Positions 18,064 through 26,816 of a stretch of 64,000 nt of DNA are shown piece by piece (positions within the stretch are counted from its first letter, which is position 1; every line of letters starts with the position of its first letter). Made by a program: the position numbers and the translations under genes. The notes beneath the pieces were generated by a model. That model did not search any database. It saw only the letters and a program-made list of their open reading frames with translations, and was not told the DNA's origin. Source of the DNA: Dyadobacter jejuensis (GTDB taxonomy: Bacteria > Bacteroidota > Bacteroidia > Cytophagales > Spirosomataceae); contig NZ_QGDT01000010.1 of the NCBI RefSeq assembly GCF_003149085.1, forward strand, positions 151,453 through 215,452, read 5' to 3'.

Positions 18064-19665
18064 ATGAAATTAAATATAAAATATACAGGATTAACCGTAC
18101 TGGTACTTTTACTGACGATGAGTGCTTGTAACGAAGACTGGGTCGATACTAAGCCCAATGGCCAGCCAACTACGGCCTATTTTTGGAATAGTGATGACGA
18201 CGTAATAAAGGCCTTGGCAGGCATGTATGTACCCTTGCGCTATGAATCGACTTGGGGACGGAATTTGTTTTGGGTACAAAATGCTAGCGACGATCTGATC
18301 GTTGGCCGCTCCAAAGCAGATGGCGAAAATATCAAGAACTTTATACCCACTGGCAATGAAGGCTATATGTCTGAAGGTTGGCGTGATTTGTATTGGATGA
18401 TGAATAAGGCCAATCAGGTCATTGAAGGATTGGACGGATCGACTAATATCACCGAATCTTTGAAAACCCGTGCCTATGGCGAAGCCTATTTTATTCGCGC
18501 ATTTTCCCACTTCTGGCTTGCATATATTTGGGGCCACAAGGACCAAGGCGTGCCCTATGATGGTGTTGAAAACGAGGGCTATGGCGAACGTATTCCACCA
18601 CAACTGGCCTCTGTCACTGATAATTATGCCCAAATTATTAGCGACTTGCAAAAAGCATCAGACATGCTGCCACTTTTCCAATCCTATGGAGCAGGCGATC
18701 AAGGACGGGCACATAAAGCTGCTGCATGGGGATATATGGTAAAAGTGTACGCCTACTGGGCCCAATATGATCGTAGCAAATGGGCCTTAATTCCAGCCCT
18801 CGCCGACAAGATCAAAAATGAAGGTGGACGTGCACTAGTGGCCAATAAAGGTACCGGTGACAAAAACTACCGTGCTGTATTTACAATCGACGAAAACTGG
18901 GGTACAGAATATATTTGGTCGGTAACATCCGGCCCACAAGGTGGATCAGAATTTCCAGGCGTAATTTTGGAAAATAAGGGATGGGGAATTTATAATGGTT
19001 GGGGATATTTCCAACCGACCGAGGAGCTATACGAGGCTTATGAAGAGGGCGATCCACGGAGAGAAGCCACTATTCTGAAATTTGGAGACAAGTTTACTTT
19101 CTTTGGCGTCGAACGTCAGTACTTCTCTACCAACAGTTTGTCTGGCTTCCAGATTGCCAAATACATGGAACCTTACTCCTATGGCACCGATCAGGATGCA
19201 GGTTCTAACACCAAGATAAATCAAAATGGTGATTACCCAACAACCTCCCTTAATCTGCCTTTGATGCGCTATGCCGAAGTTTTGCTCTTCAAAGCAGAAG
19301 CGCTTTTGCAGCAAGGAAAAGCCAGCGAAGCGGCAGGCCCTTTAAACGAGATTCGTGCAAGAGTAGGGCTGCCAGCTATTGCTACACCTACCCTCGACGA
19401 CCTAAAACATGAACGCCGGGTAGAACTTGGTTGTGAATGGACCGATCGACTGGCCGACCTAAAACGTTGGGGTGATTTTGACAAAATCAATGCCCCATTG
19501 CATGGTCGAATCCATACCAATAAAACGGATCCTAACTCGCCTTACGAGATTCAACAAGTATGGCCCGCCCGTAACTTTAATGCAAGCAAACATATGGCCT
19601 GGCCTATAGCTCCCAACGAAATTGCACGAAGTAACGGAGCTTATAAGCAAACCCCAGGATGGTAA
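18064..19665 (+). CDS. SusD/RagB-family surface lipoprotein (module 1)
   Basis: 533 residues. Signal ends in LLTMSAC with lipidated Cys22, then the SusD N-terminus (DTKPNGQPTTAYFWNSDDDV). TPR helices follow (YGEAYFIRAFSHFWLAYIWG), and the C-terminal SusD signature is present (LMRYAEVLLFKAEALLQQG, LNEIRARVGLPA, ERRVELGCEWTDRLADLKRW). SusD proteins form the lid over the SusC barrel and bind the substrate. No hydrolase follows it; a terminator comes directly after. Confidence 0.95.
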   Translation: MKLNIKYTGLTVLVLLLTMSACNEDWVDTKPNGQPTTAYFWNSDDDVIKALAGMYVPLRYESTWGRNLFWVQNASDDLIVGRSKADGENIKNFIPTGNEGYMSEGWRDLYWMMNKANQVIEGLDGSTNITESLKTRAYGEAYFIRAFSHFWLAYIWGHKDQGVPYDGVENEGYGERIPPQLASVTDNYAQIISDLQKASDMLPLFQSYGAGDQGRAHKAAAWGYMVKVYAYWAQYDRSKWALIPALADKIKNEGGRALVANKGTGDKNYRAVFTIDENWGTEYIWSVTSGPQGGSEFPGVILENKGWGIYNGWGYFQPTEELYEAYEEGDPRREATILKFGDKFTFFGVERQYFSTNSLSGFQIAKYMEPYSYGTDQDAGSNTKINQNGDYPTTSLNLPLMRYAEVLLFKAEALLQQGKASEAAGPLNEIRARVGLPAIATPTLDDLKHERRVELGCEWTDRLADLKRWGDFDKINAPLHGRIHTNKTDPNSPYEIQQVWPARNFNASKHMAWPIAPNEIARSNGAYKQTPGW

Positions 19666-19676
19666 CCACTTAAGCT

Positions 19677-19715
19677 AAAAAAGCGGGTTCTTTCGGTGAG
19701 AGAACCCGCTTTTTC
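19677..19715 (+). terminator. Intrinsic terminator of module 1
   Basis: AAAAAAGCGGGTTCT pairs with AGAACCCGCTTTTT around a 9-nt loop, 11 bp after the susD stop, with T tract. It ends the sigma/fecR/susC/susD unit and shows that no enzyme gene belongs to it. Confidence 0.88.
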
Positions 19716-19790
19716 TTCGGTATGAATAGGAATTGTCGATTCGAATTCGGATTTGTATTTTGTGAATGGCTTTAATGGTTGCACCCTTAC

Positions 19791-19994
19791 CTAGGGTGTA
19801 GAATACAGGCCCTGACTTGTCTCTACATCCTTAGGTGTAGATTACAGGCCCTGACTTGTCTCTACACCCTAGGGGAGGGAATACAGGCCCTGACTTGTCT
19901 CTACACCCTAGGGAAGGGGAATACAGGCCCTGACTTGTCTCTACACCCTAGGGAAGGGGAATACAGGCCCTGACTTGTCTCTACACCCTAGGGG
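19791..19994. repeat. 39-40-bp tandem repeat, five copies, next to a RAYT gene
   Basis: The block TACAGGCCCTGACTTGTCTC followed by TACACCCTAGGG starts at 19804, 19843, 19882, 19922 and 19962, nearly invariant. In the first two units the left flank GGTGTAGA can pair with TCTACA(C/T)CC, making a hairpin; in units 3-5 the left arm has decayed to GGGAGGGAA or GGAAGGGGAA. Each unit carries GTCTCTAC, which is also the outer arm of the palindrome inside the neighbouring transposase gene. Its reading frame across the array is a repeat artefact. Confidence 0.85.
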
Positions 19995-20024
19995 GCTGCG
20001 TTATCAGAAAGCCTTGGTATTTTT

Positions 20025-20588
20025 TTATTCATTCGCATAAAATTTATCTTTCCCCCAATTCAAAGGATTATCTACAATATAATTTTGAATGTTCTCAAAC
20101 GATTTGGCATCCCGGATGATATGGTCATAAAATCGAGATTGCCATTCAAATTTGAAACCCAATCTATGGCCATGTTTTGTAACGGCAGATTTGTAGGAAC
20201 GAATTATGGTGGAAATCGAATTTGATTTTGGCGAAATTTCCGACATAAATTTATTTTTTTCTGTTGGTGGTAGAGACGTTGCGTGCAACGTCTCTACGTT
20301 CGTGTTCAATCCGTTAACATTCAAAATCAATACCCCATGCACATGATTGGGCATAACCACAAATTCACCCAATTCGATATTTTTTGAATGATTTTTTATT
20401 TCATACCACATCAAATCGGCTATGACACCAATATTGGATAATATCATTTTCCCGTTTTCAATTTTACCAAAAAAAGGTAACCGATCCTTAGTACAAATGG
20501 TAATAAAATAGGCCCCCTCACTTGCATAATCCCAGTTTTGCAAACGAGCAGAAGATATCCTATATTTATTTCTAAATTTATCGTCCAT
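20025..20588 (-). CDS. REP-associated tyrosine transposase (RAYT, Y1_Tnp)
   Basis: 187 residues, Y1 HUH-type single-strand DNA transposase domesticated for REP elements. Visible: YFITICTKDR (27-36), the metal-binding HUH motif as VVMPNHVHGVLIL (H82, H84) and the catalytic tyrosine Y154 in RFYDHIIRD, then FENIQNYIVDNPLNWGKD. A 28-bp palindrome is embedded in frame at residues 98-107 (VETLHATSLP), between the HUH and Tyr parts. Its ATG overlaps by one base the stop of an upstream gene remnant. It appears intact. Confidence 0.9.
   Translation of the reverse strand: MDDKFRNKYRISSARLQNWDYASEGAYFITICTKDRLPFFGKIENGKMILSNIGVIADLMWYEIKNHSKNIELGEFVVMPNHVHGVLILNVNGLNTNVETLHATSLPPTEKNKFMSEISPKSNSISTIIRSYKSAVTKHGHRLGFKFEWQSRFYDHIIRDAKSFENIQNYIVDNPLNWGKDKFYANE
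20270..20297. repeat. REP-like palindrome inside the RAYT coding sequence
   Basis: Perfect 13-bp inverted repeat (GTAGAGACGTTGC / GCAACGTCTCTAC) with a 2-bp centre. It matches the GTAGAGAC...GTCTCTAC type of extragenic palindrome common in Bacteroidota and cyanobacteria. It reads through in frame without a stop. The GTCTCTAC arm also occurs in each unit of the nearby tandem array. Confidence 0.85.
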
Positions 20589-20710
20589 TATACAACAATC
20601 TCCTTTAATAGCCCATCAGTTTCTTGTTCGGATTTTAAAATATCGGCCGCTATATCTTTTAACGTATGTAGGGCTTCGAATTGGTAAAAATATTTATTGA
20701 AAGCAATTTC
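20588..20710 (-). pseudogene. C-terminal gene remnant, possibly type I methylase HsdM
   Basis: An open frame of 40 codons without a start, preceded directly by a stop (TAG at 20713-20711), ends in LLKEIVV and a TAA that shares a base with the RAYT start. It reads EIAFNKYFYQF, LKDIAADILKSEQE, TDGLLKEIVV. This resembles the C-terminal end of HsdM N6-adenine methylases (LNRYFYxYxPPRxLEEIxADI type). RAYT genes often sit in hsd operons of Bacteroidota, which fits. Assigned from memory of the family pattern only; it could be another coiled C-terminus. Confidence 0.4.
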
Positions 20711-21211
20711 CTAACCCACTTTCATTTTGGTTTGGTCCTACCTGGCAACGGGTCAAAGGGCAATACTTCTTTTATAAAAAAATTATCGTATAAAAGCTTG
20801 TATGCCACATCTCTAAGTTGCAGAACATTTTTGATGCATTATGGGCTGATGCGGTTTTAGGGCTTGCCTTTGCAGCCGATTTATTTTTCCATTCTCGTCC
20901 TTTTCGGGTCGATGTATCATTTATTTGGGTACAAGCCAAAGTCTTCATTGTCAAATTACACCTAATTATCATCAAATAAAAATTGTTGGCAACAGGCTGT
21001 GTAGGCCTGCTTTTGGGAGGATAGTGTCGCCGGACAGCTCTAATTTTAAGCTCTGGTGATCCGTCAATATCCCGGATCTAGGGTGAATTTATCAAAAATG
21101 AGCCCCTTTCTTCAAATACCTGCCTTAAACATCCGGAAAGACCATATCATGAAAATACCATTTCTAATGGACCTGTTGGATTTCCCATTGGAGTATTAGC
21201 CTATCATCACC
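20711..21211. other. Degraded region without intact genes
   Basis: Upstream of the HsdM-like remnant on the minus strand a second short open piece (about 20722-20837) reads NVLQLRDVAYKLLYDNFFIK and then EVLPFDPLPGRTKPK before a stop, in another frame. This looks like coding debris with frameshifts. An ATG-started frame at 20772-20975 (minus) has unnatural composition and is not called. The rest (20976-21211) shows only a short inverted repeat GGATCCGTC-like/CCGGATC near 21060-21080 and nothing I can assign. Confidence 0.45.
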
Positions 21212-21613
21212 TTATTCCTTTTCCTTAAACTGTCCACGGTAGTAGGCGATTTCCCGTCGATACACCCCAAACTCTGTGTCGGGACATAGCTTTTCTAAGG
21301 CGTCGAGCTGTTTGGCAGCCAGCTTTTCATCCAACATCCAAAAATGCTTTTCCTTAAGGGAGCTACCATCCTGGTCGAGGGTATGCTGCAGATCTTCTAA
21401 CAACCGAACGGGTACTTCCTGTCCGGGCCACTGCGCCAAAGTCTTGAGCTGGGCATCGCGAAACCTGAAAGCGTACAAACGGGTGGTATCTTCCTGCATC
21501 CTTTCTACGGCATCGAGGGTTTGAGTGAGAATGGGGCATTGTTGCCCAAAGAGCGGTACTACGCAGCCCAACCCCAACACCAACCCCATTGGCAATATAT
21601 AGTTTCTTAGCAT
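21212..21613 (-). CDS. Small exported protein of unknown function
   Basis: 133 residues if it starts at the ATG at 21613 (MLRNYILPMGLVLGLG), which gives a proper signal peptide ending near PLFGQQ; a longer frame from 21658 would overlap the receptor gene by 44 bp. The mature part is helical and charged, with two cysteines (CPILTQTLDAVERM, LEKLCPDTEFGVYRREIAYY). No family recognised. It begins right after the TonB-receptor stop, so it is probably its operon partner in the envelope. Confidence 0.7.
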   Translation of the reverse strand: MLRNYILPMGLVLGLGCVVPLFGQQCPILTQTLDAVERMQEDTTRLYAFRFRDAQLKTLAQWPGQEVPVRLLEDLQHTLDQDGSSLKEKHFWMLDEKLAAKQLDALEKLCPDTEFGVYRREIAYYRGQFKEKE

Positions 21614-21614
21614 C

Positions 21615-24161
21615 TTAAAAAGCGAGTCCAACTTTGAGGAATAGATAAGTGCCGGCAATTCCGGTCTGCAGGGCCTCCCAGCTTCCTCCCGTCTCCGTCA
21701 AAGTAGGAGACGTAGCGTCGGGAAAAACATTTAACAAATTTTCACCTCCCAAAGTCACTGAGATATTTTGCTGCAACAAATATTGAAAGGAGGCGTCGAG
21801 TCCTAATTTTGGAGAATAGGTCACCAACTCCTCATTCCAATTATAGAGCTGATGCTGCCCATAACGTACCAGTCGCAGCAGGGCATTGAAACGATCTTGC
21901 TTATAGTTAACCGAAAGGTTTATTTTTGAGTTTGGGGCCGCTGCCATCAGCAGATACCGCTCCCTAAGTCCAAAATAGGGGTTGGACTTGCCATCCAATA
22001 GTGGGGAGGGGCTGTTGGCACCTAAATCCATCCAGTTAAAATTGGCCTGCAGACGGGCATCGAGAGACCCTTCTCCTAAAAAGAAACGATAGCCGAGGTT
22101 GGCATCTATCCCTGAGGTGGTCGTAGAGGTAAGGGCATTAGAAAGGAATTGCAGCTGGTTGGCATGCAAGGCGTCGAGTTCGGGCGCTACGGTCGGGTCC
22201 ATGATGAGGCTACTGAGCCCTATTCTTTTCTTGACTTGCACATAATAGGCGTCAACACCGAGTGTAAACTGCTGGTCGGGCTGAAAGAGCAGGCCGATCC
22301 TAGCTTGTTGCGACTGCTCCATTTTCAAATCCTGTAAACCCAAAGACTTGGCGATGGGATGACCCACAGGGACCACCAACACATCTTGCGGCACGCCCTT
22401 TTGGTAGACACTGTAGATGGAGCTAAAATGTTGCTGGGGCAAGGAAGGCGCTCTAAAACCACTTTCGACGCTAACTTTGGCCGACAAGGTTGGCCCCATG
22501 ATATACCGCAAGCCCAATTTGCCGGCTATAGCCGAGCCCTGATTCTGGTAATAAGCGTACCGTACTGAGGCATCGAACCTCAAGTTGGGCGAAAAATTAG
22601 CTTCCACATCCACATAACCATCGGCATTCATCCGGCTGTTTTCAGTGGCATTGTCGGGTCCAAAGCCCGGAAACCCTTGTGCTCCTGTAGCCAGTTCGAA
22701 AAGGTAATTATAGTAGGCGGGCCTCTCTCCCGTCACTATTTTATAGGTTTCATAACGGTACTCCGCTCCAAAGGCTACATTCACTCCTTGGAGCATATGA
22801 CCAAAATACCTTGAAAAATCGATATTGGTCATGCTTTCAGCCCTCTGAAACCCTCCCGCCTTAAACTCATGCTGCGACAAGGGCCCTTGGGAAGGATTGA
22901 GGCTTTCGGTAAGGCTATACCGGTTCTGGTTGAAACCTACACTCGTGCTCAGATCGATATCCCATCCCTTACGTACGGTCTTAAGGCCTATCGCCATCGA
23001 CCCGTCGTCCGACAGACTTTTAACCTGAGGATTATAACCCTCAGGATATACCTGATCGATGTTGCGAGGATCTCCAGGAAAACGGGTATGGGCCAAGTTA
23101 AGCCAATTCCTACGACTAAGCCCACCAAAAACATATAGCTCCGACTCGTTTTTTAAGGGCATGCGTCCATTTAAAAACAAGGCCCCAGACCCTACTTGGG
23201 GATTGCCAAATTGTTGCCGGATCATATCCGAATTCTTGTTGGCAGTCTGTGCTCTGTTGGTAGCTTGGGCAAGGTTAAAGTCGCCCGTTACGTTAATGAA
23301 TCCCTTCTGGGGCAATCCAAATCCGTAATTCAGATTAGCGGCGGTATGCAGGCCATCGAAGGACTGTTGGCCCAGGCTATGGCTCGCCCTATTGACACCA
23401 CTGCTGGCATGGACCAAAAGTTCCTGGCTGCTTTCCTTTAATATCAGATTAATAACGCCTCCTACGGCATCGGAACCATATTGTGCCACGGCCCCCTCGG
23501 TAAGGATCTCTACCCTATCGATGGCCGCCAACGGGATGGCGTTGAGGTCGGTACTGGTTTGGCCCCTGCCTATGGTCCCCAATAGGCTCATAACAGCCGA
23601 TTGGTGTCTACGCTTGCCGTTGACCAATACCAACATCTGGTCGGCCCCCAGTCCTCGAATGGAGCCTGGTGCTAGCTGAAAGGTCCCATCGGCCGACAAC
23701 TGCTGACGGGCATTGAAGGATGCCTCCATATAGGACAGCAGATGGTTTACATCGGCGACTCCCAGTAGTGGAAGCACCTCCTTGACACTTATGCTCCTAC
23801 TACCGAGCAGGGTGTCCGCATCGGCATGCTGAAAACTCCTAGAGCCTAATAGGACTCGCGGATGTAGTATGGGCGTCTTTTGCAACCTAAAATGATGGGT
23901 AGACTGGGCATTAATAGGCTCTTCTTGGAGGGTATAACCCGGAGCACTGGCCTGAAGGCTTCCGTTCACATCCACCACATAAAAGGAATATTTACCCTGG
24001 GCATCGGTAATAGCGCCGGAGGCAAGCCCCTTTTCCTTAACGGATACACCCGCAAGAGGAAGGCCGTCTGGACCTACCACCTCCCCTTGAACCTTTAACT
24101 TTTGAGAAATGGCTTGCAGGGAGAGGCCTAATAAAATGATCAAATAAAATACTCTGTTCAT
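21615..24161 (-). CDS. TonB-dependent outer-membrane receptor
   Basis: 848 residues: signal peptide (LIILLGLSLQAIS), carboxypeptidase-regulatory-like domain (about 22-95, GPDGLPLAGVSVKEKGLASG), plug domain with LGADQMLVLVNGKRRHQSAV and AAIDRVEILTEGAVAQYGSD, then a beta barrel ending in LFLKVGLAF. It has no STN domain and no SusD partner, so it belongs to the iron-complex/cobalamin-like receptor class rather than SusC. Ligand unknown. The 218-bp leader holds a small hairpin (GTTAAGA/TCTTAAC at 24202-24227). Confidence 0.9.
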   Translation of the reverse strand: MNRVFYLIILLGLSLQAISQKLKVQGEVVGPDGLPLAGVSVKEKGLASGAITDAQGKYSFYVVDVNGSLQASAPGYTLQEEPINAQSTHHFRLQKTPILHPRVLLGSRSFQHADADTLLGSRSISVKEVLPLLGVADVNHLLSYMEASFNARQQLSADGTFQLAPGSIRGLGADQMLVLVNGKRRHQSAVMSLLGTIGRGQTSTDLNAIPLAAIDRVEILTEGAVAQYGSDAVGGVINLILKESSQELLVHASSGVNRASHSLGQQSFDGLHTAANLNYGFGLPQKGFINVTGDFNLAQATNRAQTANKNSDMIRQQFGNPQVGSGALFLNGRMPLKNESELYVFGGLSRRNWLNLAHTRFPGDPRNIDQVYPEGYNPQVKSLSDDGSMAIGLKTVRKGWDIDLSTSVGFNQNRYSLTESLNPSQGPLSQHEFKAGGFQRAESMTNIDFSRYFGHMLQGVNVAFGAEYRYETYKIVTGERPAYYNYLFELATGAQGFPGFGPDNATENSRMNADGYVDVEANFSPNLRFDASVRYAYYQNQGSAIAGKLGLRYIMGPTLSAKVSVESGFRAPSLPQQHFSSIYSVYQKGVPQDVLVVPVGHPIAKSLGLQDLKMEQSQQARIGLLFQPDQQFTLGVDAYYVQVKKRIGLSSLIMDPTVAPELDALHANQLQFLSNALTSTTTSGIDANLGYRFFLGEGSLDARLQANFNWMDLGANSPSPLLDGKSNPYFGLRERYLLMAAAPNSKINLSVNYKQDRFNALLRLVRYGQHQLYNWNEELVTYSPKLGLDASFQYLLQQNISVTLGGENLLNVFPDATSPTLTETGGSWEALQTGIAGTYLFLKVGLAF

Positions 24162-24379
24162 TCCAAAATACTAAGTGTATGCTATAAAAAAATCCCGTAA
24201 GGTTAAGAATAAACTATGAATCTTAACTTAATTCTCCCTCCGAAATCCAAAGCTAGGAATTTTGCTTAAACGGTCGTGTCAAAAAATCAATTATTCTCTA
24301 CTAATTCCTGTACTGAACCACTTTCTTTGGGAAAACAAGGAGCAGGTGGTATCTTTGGATTCTTACAAACGGAAATATC

Positions 24380-24691
24380 ATGATACAGTCACTGGCCAAA
24401 ACCAGCCTCGGAAGATTTAGGATTATCGCATTCTTAGAAGGTTGTTCTTTTTTGATACTATTAGGTATTGCTATGCCCCTCAAATACCTGCTCGGCAAGC
24501 CCGAAGCCGTACGGATGGTGGGAATGGCCCATGGAGTACTTTTTGTACTTTTCGCCCTATTACTCCTTCAAGTAACTATAGAAAAAGGATGGTCCATCAA
24601 AAAGGCCGTTCTTTCCTTTTTGTCTTCCCTAGTTCCGTTCGGCACTTTCTATGCCGACGCCAAGTGGTTTAACGAAAAGGCCAACCTTTAA
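24380..24691 (+). CDS. DUF3817 family small integral membrane protein
   Basis: 103 residues with three hydrophobic segments and the DUF3817 pattern: RFRIIAFLEGCSFLILLGIA near the start, MPLKYLLGKPEAVRMVGMAHG in the middle and a C-terminal VPFGTFYADAKWF. The family is widespread in bacteria and of unknown function; it often sits beside transporters. Monocistronic on the plus strand. Confidence 0.87.
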   Translation: MIQSLAKTSLGRFRIIAFLEGCSFLILLGIAMPLKYLLGKPEAVRMVGMAHGVLFVLFALLLLQVTIEKGWSIKKAVLSFLSSLVPFGTFYADAKWFNEKANL

Positions 24692-24835
24692 GGAACCAGT
24701 CTGGGAGAGGGGGCCAATTTCCGGAATGATATTAATCGTATCCCAGAGCGCGCCCCTCTTTCATTTCAGGTAAAATCGTATGATCTTAATCAGCTTTGGG
24801 CTTCGCTTGTATCCCGTCTAATATTTTGTTGGTAA

Positions 24836-24868
24836 TTTGGCAGTAGTACTTCTATTAGCATACTTCGA
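24836..24868 (+). promoter_or_regulatory. Candidate Bacteroidota promoter for the CoA-transferase gene
   Basis: TTTG at 24836-24839 as -33 and TACTTCGA at 24861-24868 as -7 (one mismatch to TAnnTTTG), separated by 21 nt and ending 18 bp before the ATG. Confidence 0.4.
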
Positions 24869-24886
24869 CAACCAACTACATTAGTT

Positions 24887-26410
24887 ATGACAAGCTCACC
24901 ATATCTTCAAAATCAAGCCCTCAAAGATAGAATCATTACAGCCGACCAGGCCGCAGCACATATAAAATCGGGCATGTTGGTAGCCTCCAGTGGATTTACC
25001 AAGGCTGGCGACAGCAAGGCTGTATTATTGGCCTTAGCCAATAATACCCAAAATCAGGCTTATCAAATAGATTTGGTAACGGGTGCCTCCTTGGGCCATG
25101 ATACCGATGGCCAACTCGCTCAGGCGGGAATCTTACGGCTACGGTTCCCCTTCCAGGTCGATCGGACCATGCGAAAGGAAATTAATAAGGGTTCCTTATA
25201 CTTTATAGACCAACATTTGGGAGAAACGGCCGAATTATTAAAAAACGGCCATTTTCCCGCTATCGATGTGGCTATTTTGGAAGCCAGCAAAATCTTACCC
25301 GATGGCAGCTTCGTCCCTACTACCTCGGTAGGAAACGCTGCGGAGTTCGCAGCACTGGCCAAAAAAGTCATTATAGAGATCAATACCAGTGTTACGGCCG
25401 ATCTGCAAGGTATTCACGACATATACCCTACTGGCATATATCCCGGCCGTTCGCCCATTCCTATTACGGAGGCTTCGAGCCGCATCGGCACCACCGCTAT
25501 CCCATTAGATACCGATAAAGTAATCGGAATCGTATGGACCGATATCCCCGACAGCCCAGCCGATATAGCGGAACCAGACCCCGAAACCTCCGCCATAGCG
25601 GGTCATATACTCGATTTTTTACATCAGGAGGTAGAGCAAGGTAGACTTACCAAGTCCCTCCTCCCCCTTCAGGCGGGAATAGGCAAGGTAGCCAACTCGG
25701 TACTTCATGGCTTCGCCGATAGCGAATTCGAGGATCTTACCATGTATTCGGAAGTGCTACAGGACAGCACCTTCGACCTATTCGATTCCGGCAAGTTACT
25801 TTTTGCCTCGGCGGCCTCTATTACCCTGTCGGAAGCCTATCAAAAACGTATTTTCGAAAACTTTGGCCCTTATAAGGATAAAATACTCATACGCCCACAG
25901 GACGTTACAAATGCTGGTGAGGTCATTAGAAGGCTCGGGGTCATCGCCATCAATACGGCAATAGAATGCGATATTTATGGCAATGTCAACTCCACCCATA
26001 TCAGCGGCACCCATATGATGAATGGGATAGGAGGCTCAGGCGATTTCGCCCGAAATAGCGCCTTAAGCATTTTTGTTACTACCTCGACGAGTAAAGAACA
26101 TCGTATTTCCAAAATAGTCCCCATGGTGACGCACGTAGATCATACCGAGCACGATGTAGACGTTATAGTAACCGAACAAGGGCTCGCCGACCTTCGGGGA
26201 CTGGCTCCGAGGCAACGGGCCTTGCGCATCATCGAGAACTGCGTACATCCTCAATACAAGGACGAGCTAAGGAGTTATTATGAAAGAGCCTGTACCCTTA
26301 GAGGGGGACAAACACCACATATCCTCGAGGAGGCCTTCGATTGGCATCGCCGACTAAGTAGTAGCGGTAGCATGAAAAAAACGGTCGAGCAAGGCTGCCC
26401 GACCGTCTAA
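24887..26410 (+). CDS. Acetyl-CoA:succinate CoA-transferase (acetyl-CoA hydrolase/transferase family)
   Basis: 507 residues, full length for the class I CoA-transferase family of AarC/Cat1. Moves CoA between acetyl-CoA and succinate, linking acetate metabolism and the TCA cycle. Visible: LVASSGFTKAGDSKA (32-46), QAGIGKVANSVL (262-273), catalytic glutamate E289 in LTMYSEVLQD, and the C-terminal GTHMMNGIGGSGDFARNS and VTEQGLADLRGLAPRQRA motifs. These point to the succinate CoA-transferase branch rather than a hydrolase. Converges on the next gene with a 24-bp gap. Confidence 0.9.
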   Translation: MTSSPYLQNQALKDRIITADQAAAHIKSGMLVASSGFTKAGDSKAVLLALANNTQNQAYQIDLVTGASLGHDTDGQLAQAGILRLRFPFQVDRTMRKEINKGSLYFIDQHLGETAELLKNGHFPAIDVAILEASKILPDGSFVPTTSVGNAAEFAALAKKVIIEINTSVTADLQGIHDIYPTGIYPGRSPIPITEASSRIGTTAIPLDTDKVIGIVWTDIPDSPADIAEPDPETSAIAGHILDFLHQEVEQGRLTKSLLPLQAGIGKVANSVLHGFADSEFEDLTMYSEVLQDSTFDLFDSGKLLFASAASITLSEAYQKRIFENFGPYKDKILIRPQDVTNAGEVIRRLGVIAINTAIECDIYGNVNSTHISGTHMMNGIGGSGDFARNSALSIFVTTSTSKEHRISKIVPMVTHVDHTEHDVDVIVTEQGLADLRGLAPRQRALRIIENCVHPQYKDELRSYYERACTLRGGQTPHILEEAFDWHRRLSSSGSMKKTVEQGCPTV

Positions 26411-26434
26411 GTCTCTAAAAGTAGCCCTTCCCTC

Positions 26435-26752
26435 TCAATTGGAGTGGGGATGGGTACTTAATTTTTCAACAAGTTTGTCAGCCATTTCACTGGACGACAA
26501 TCCATACCCATTCACCAAAGTCCCTTTCACTCCCTCTTTATCGGATGAAATAGCATATAAAATAGCCTGGTCGTCTGGATTAGTATCGCCTTCGAAACGA
26601 AATATTTTATCAATTTCAAAGTCATCAGGCGACAAGGAAACTTTGGTCACATGACAAATAAGGCACTCTTCCTTCACGTTGAAGTCTATGGTATAGCCTT
26701 CTTCTTTCAAAGCGTTTATCGTCTCGGATAAGGTTCCATAACTTTCTTTCAT
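26435..26752 (-). CDS. Small conserved Bacteroidota protein (commonly mislabelled phosphoribosylpyrophosphate synthetase)
   Basis: 105 residues from the ATG at 26752; a longer frame from 26839 would overlap the upstream gene and adds a non-family sequence. Pattern: ETINALKEEGYTIDFNVK, ECLICHVTKVSLSPDDFEID, FRFEGDTNPDDQAILYAISS, GVKGTLVNGYG. This matches a small soluble Bacteroidota family that databases often label phosphoribosylpyrophosphate synthetase, but no PRPP-binding motif is present and the protein is a third of the enzyme's length. Function unknown. It follows the HPF-like gene by 64 bp. Confidence 0.75.
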   Translation of the reverse strand: MKESYGTLSETINALKEEGYTIDFNVKEECLICHVTKVSLSPDDFEIDKIFRFEGDTNPDDQAILYAISSDKEGVKGTLVNGYGLSSSEMADKLVEKLSTHPHSN

Positions 26753-26816
26753 GAGTCCTAGGTTTTTGGTGAAAACACGTCCTATTGGAAGGCCCATTGT
26801 CCTATGGGATTTGGGA

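Noticed and set aside
19779..19973. Open reading frame across the 39-40-bp repeats with a repeated QALTCLYTLG-like peptide
   Set aside because: The peptide repeats only because the DNA repeats; there is no start context, and the phase shifts when the period changes from 39 to 40.
20772..20975. 67-residue minus-strand reading frame
   Set aside because: Unnatural composition with no recognisable domain; better coding-like pieces exist in other frames of the same debris.
24887..26410. 4-hydroxybutyrate CoA-transferase
   Set aside because: The LTMYSEVLQD and GTHMMNGIGGSGDFARNS motifs fit the succinate/acetyl-CoA branch better, though substrate range cannot be proven from sequence.
26435..26752. 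Phosphoribosylpyrophosphate synthetase
   Set aside because: Only 105 residues and no PRPP-binding motif; the name is likely carried over from a wrong database label.
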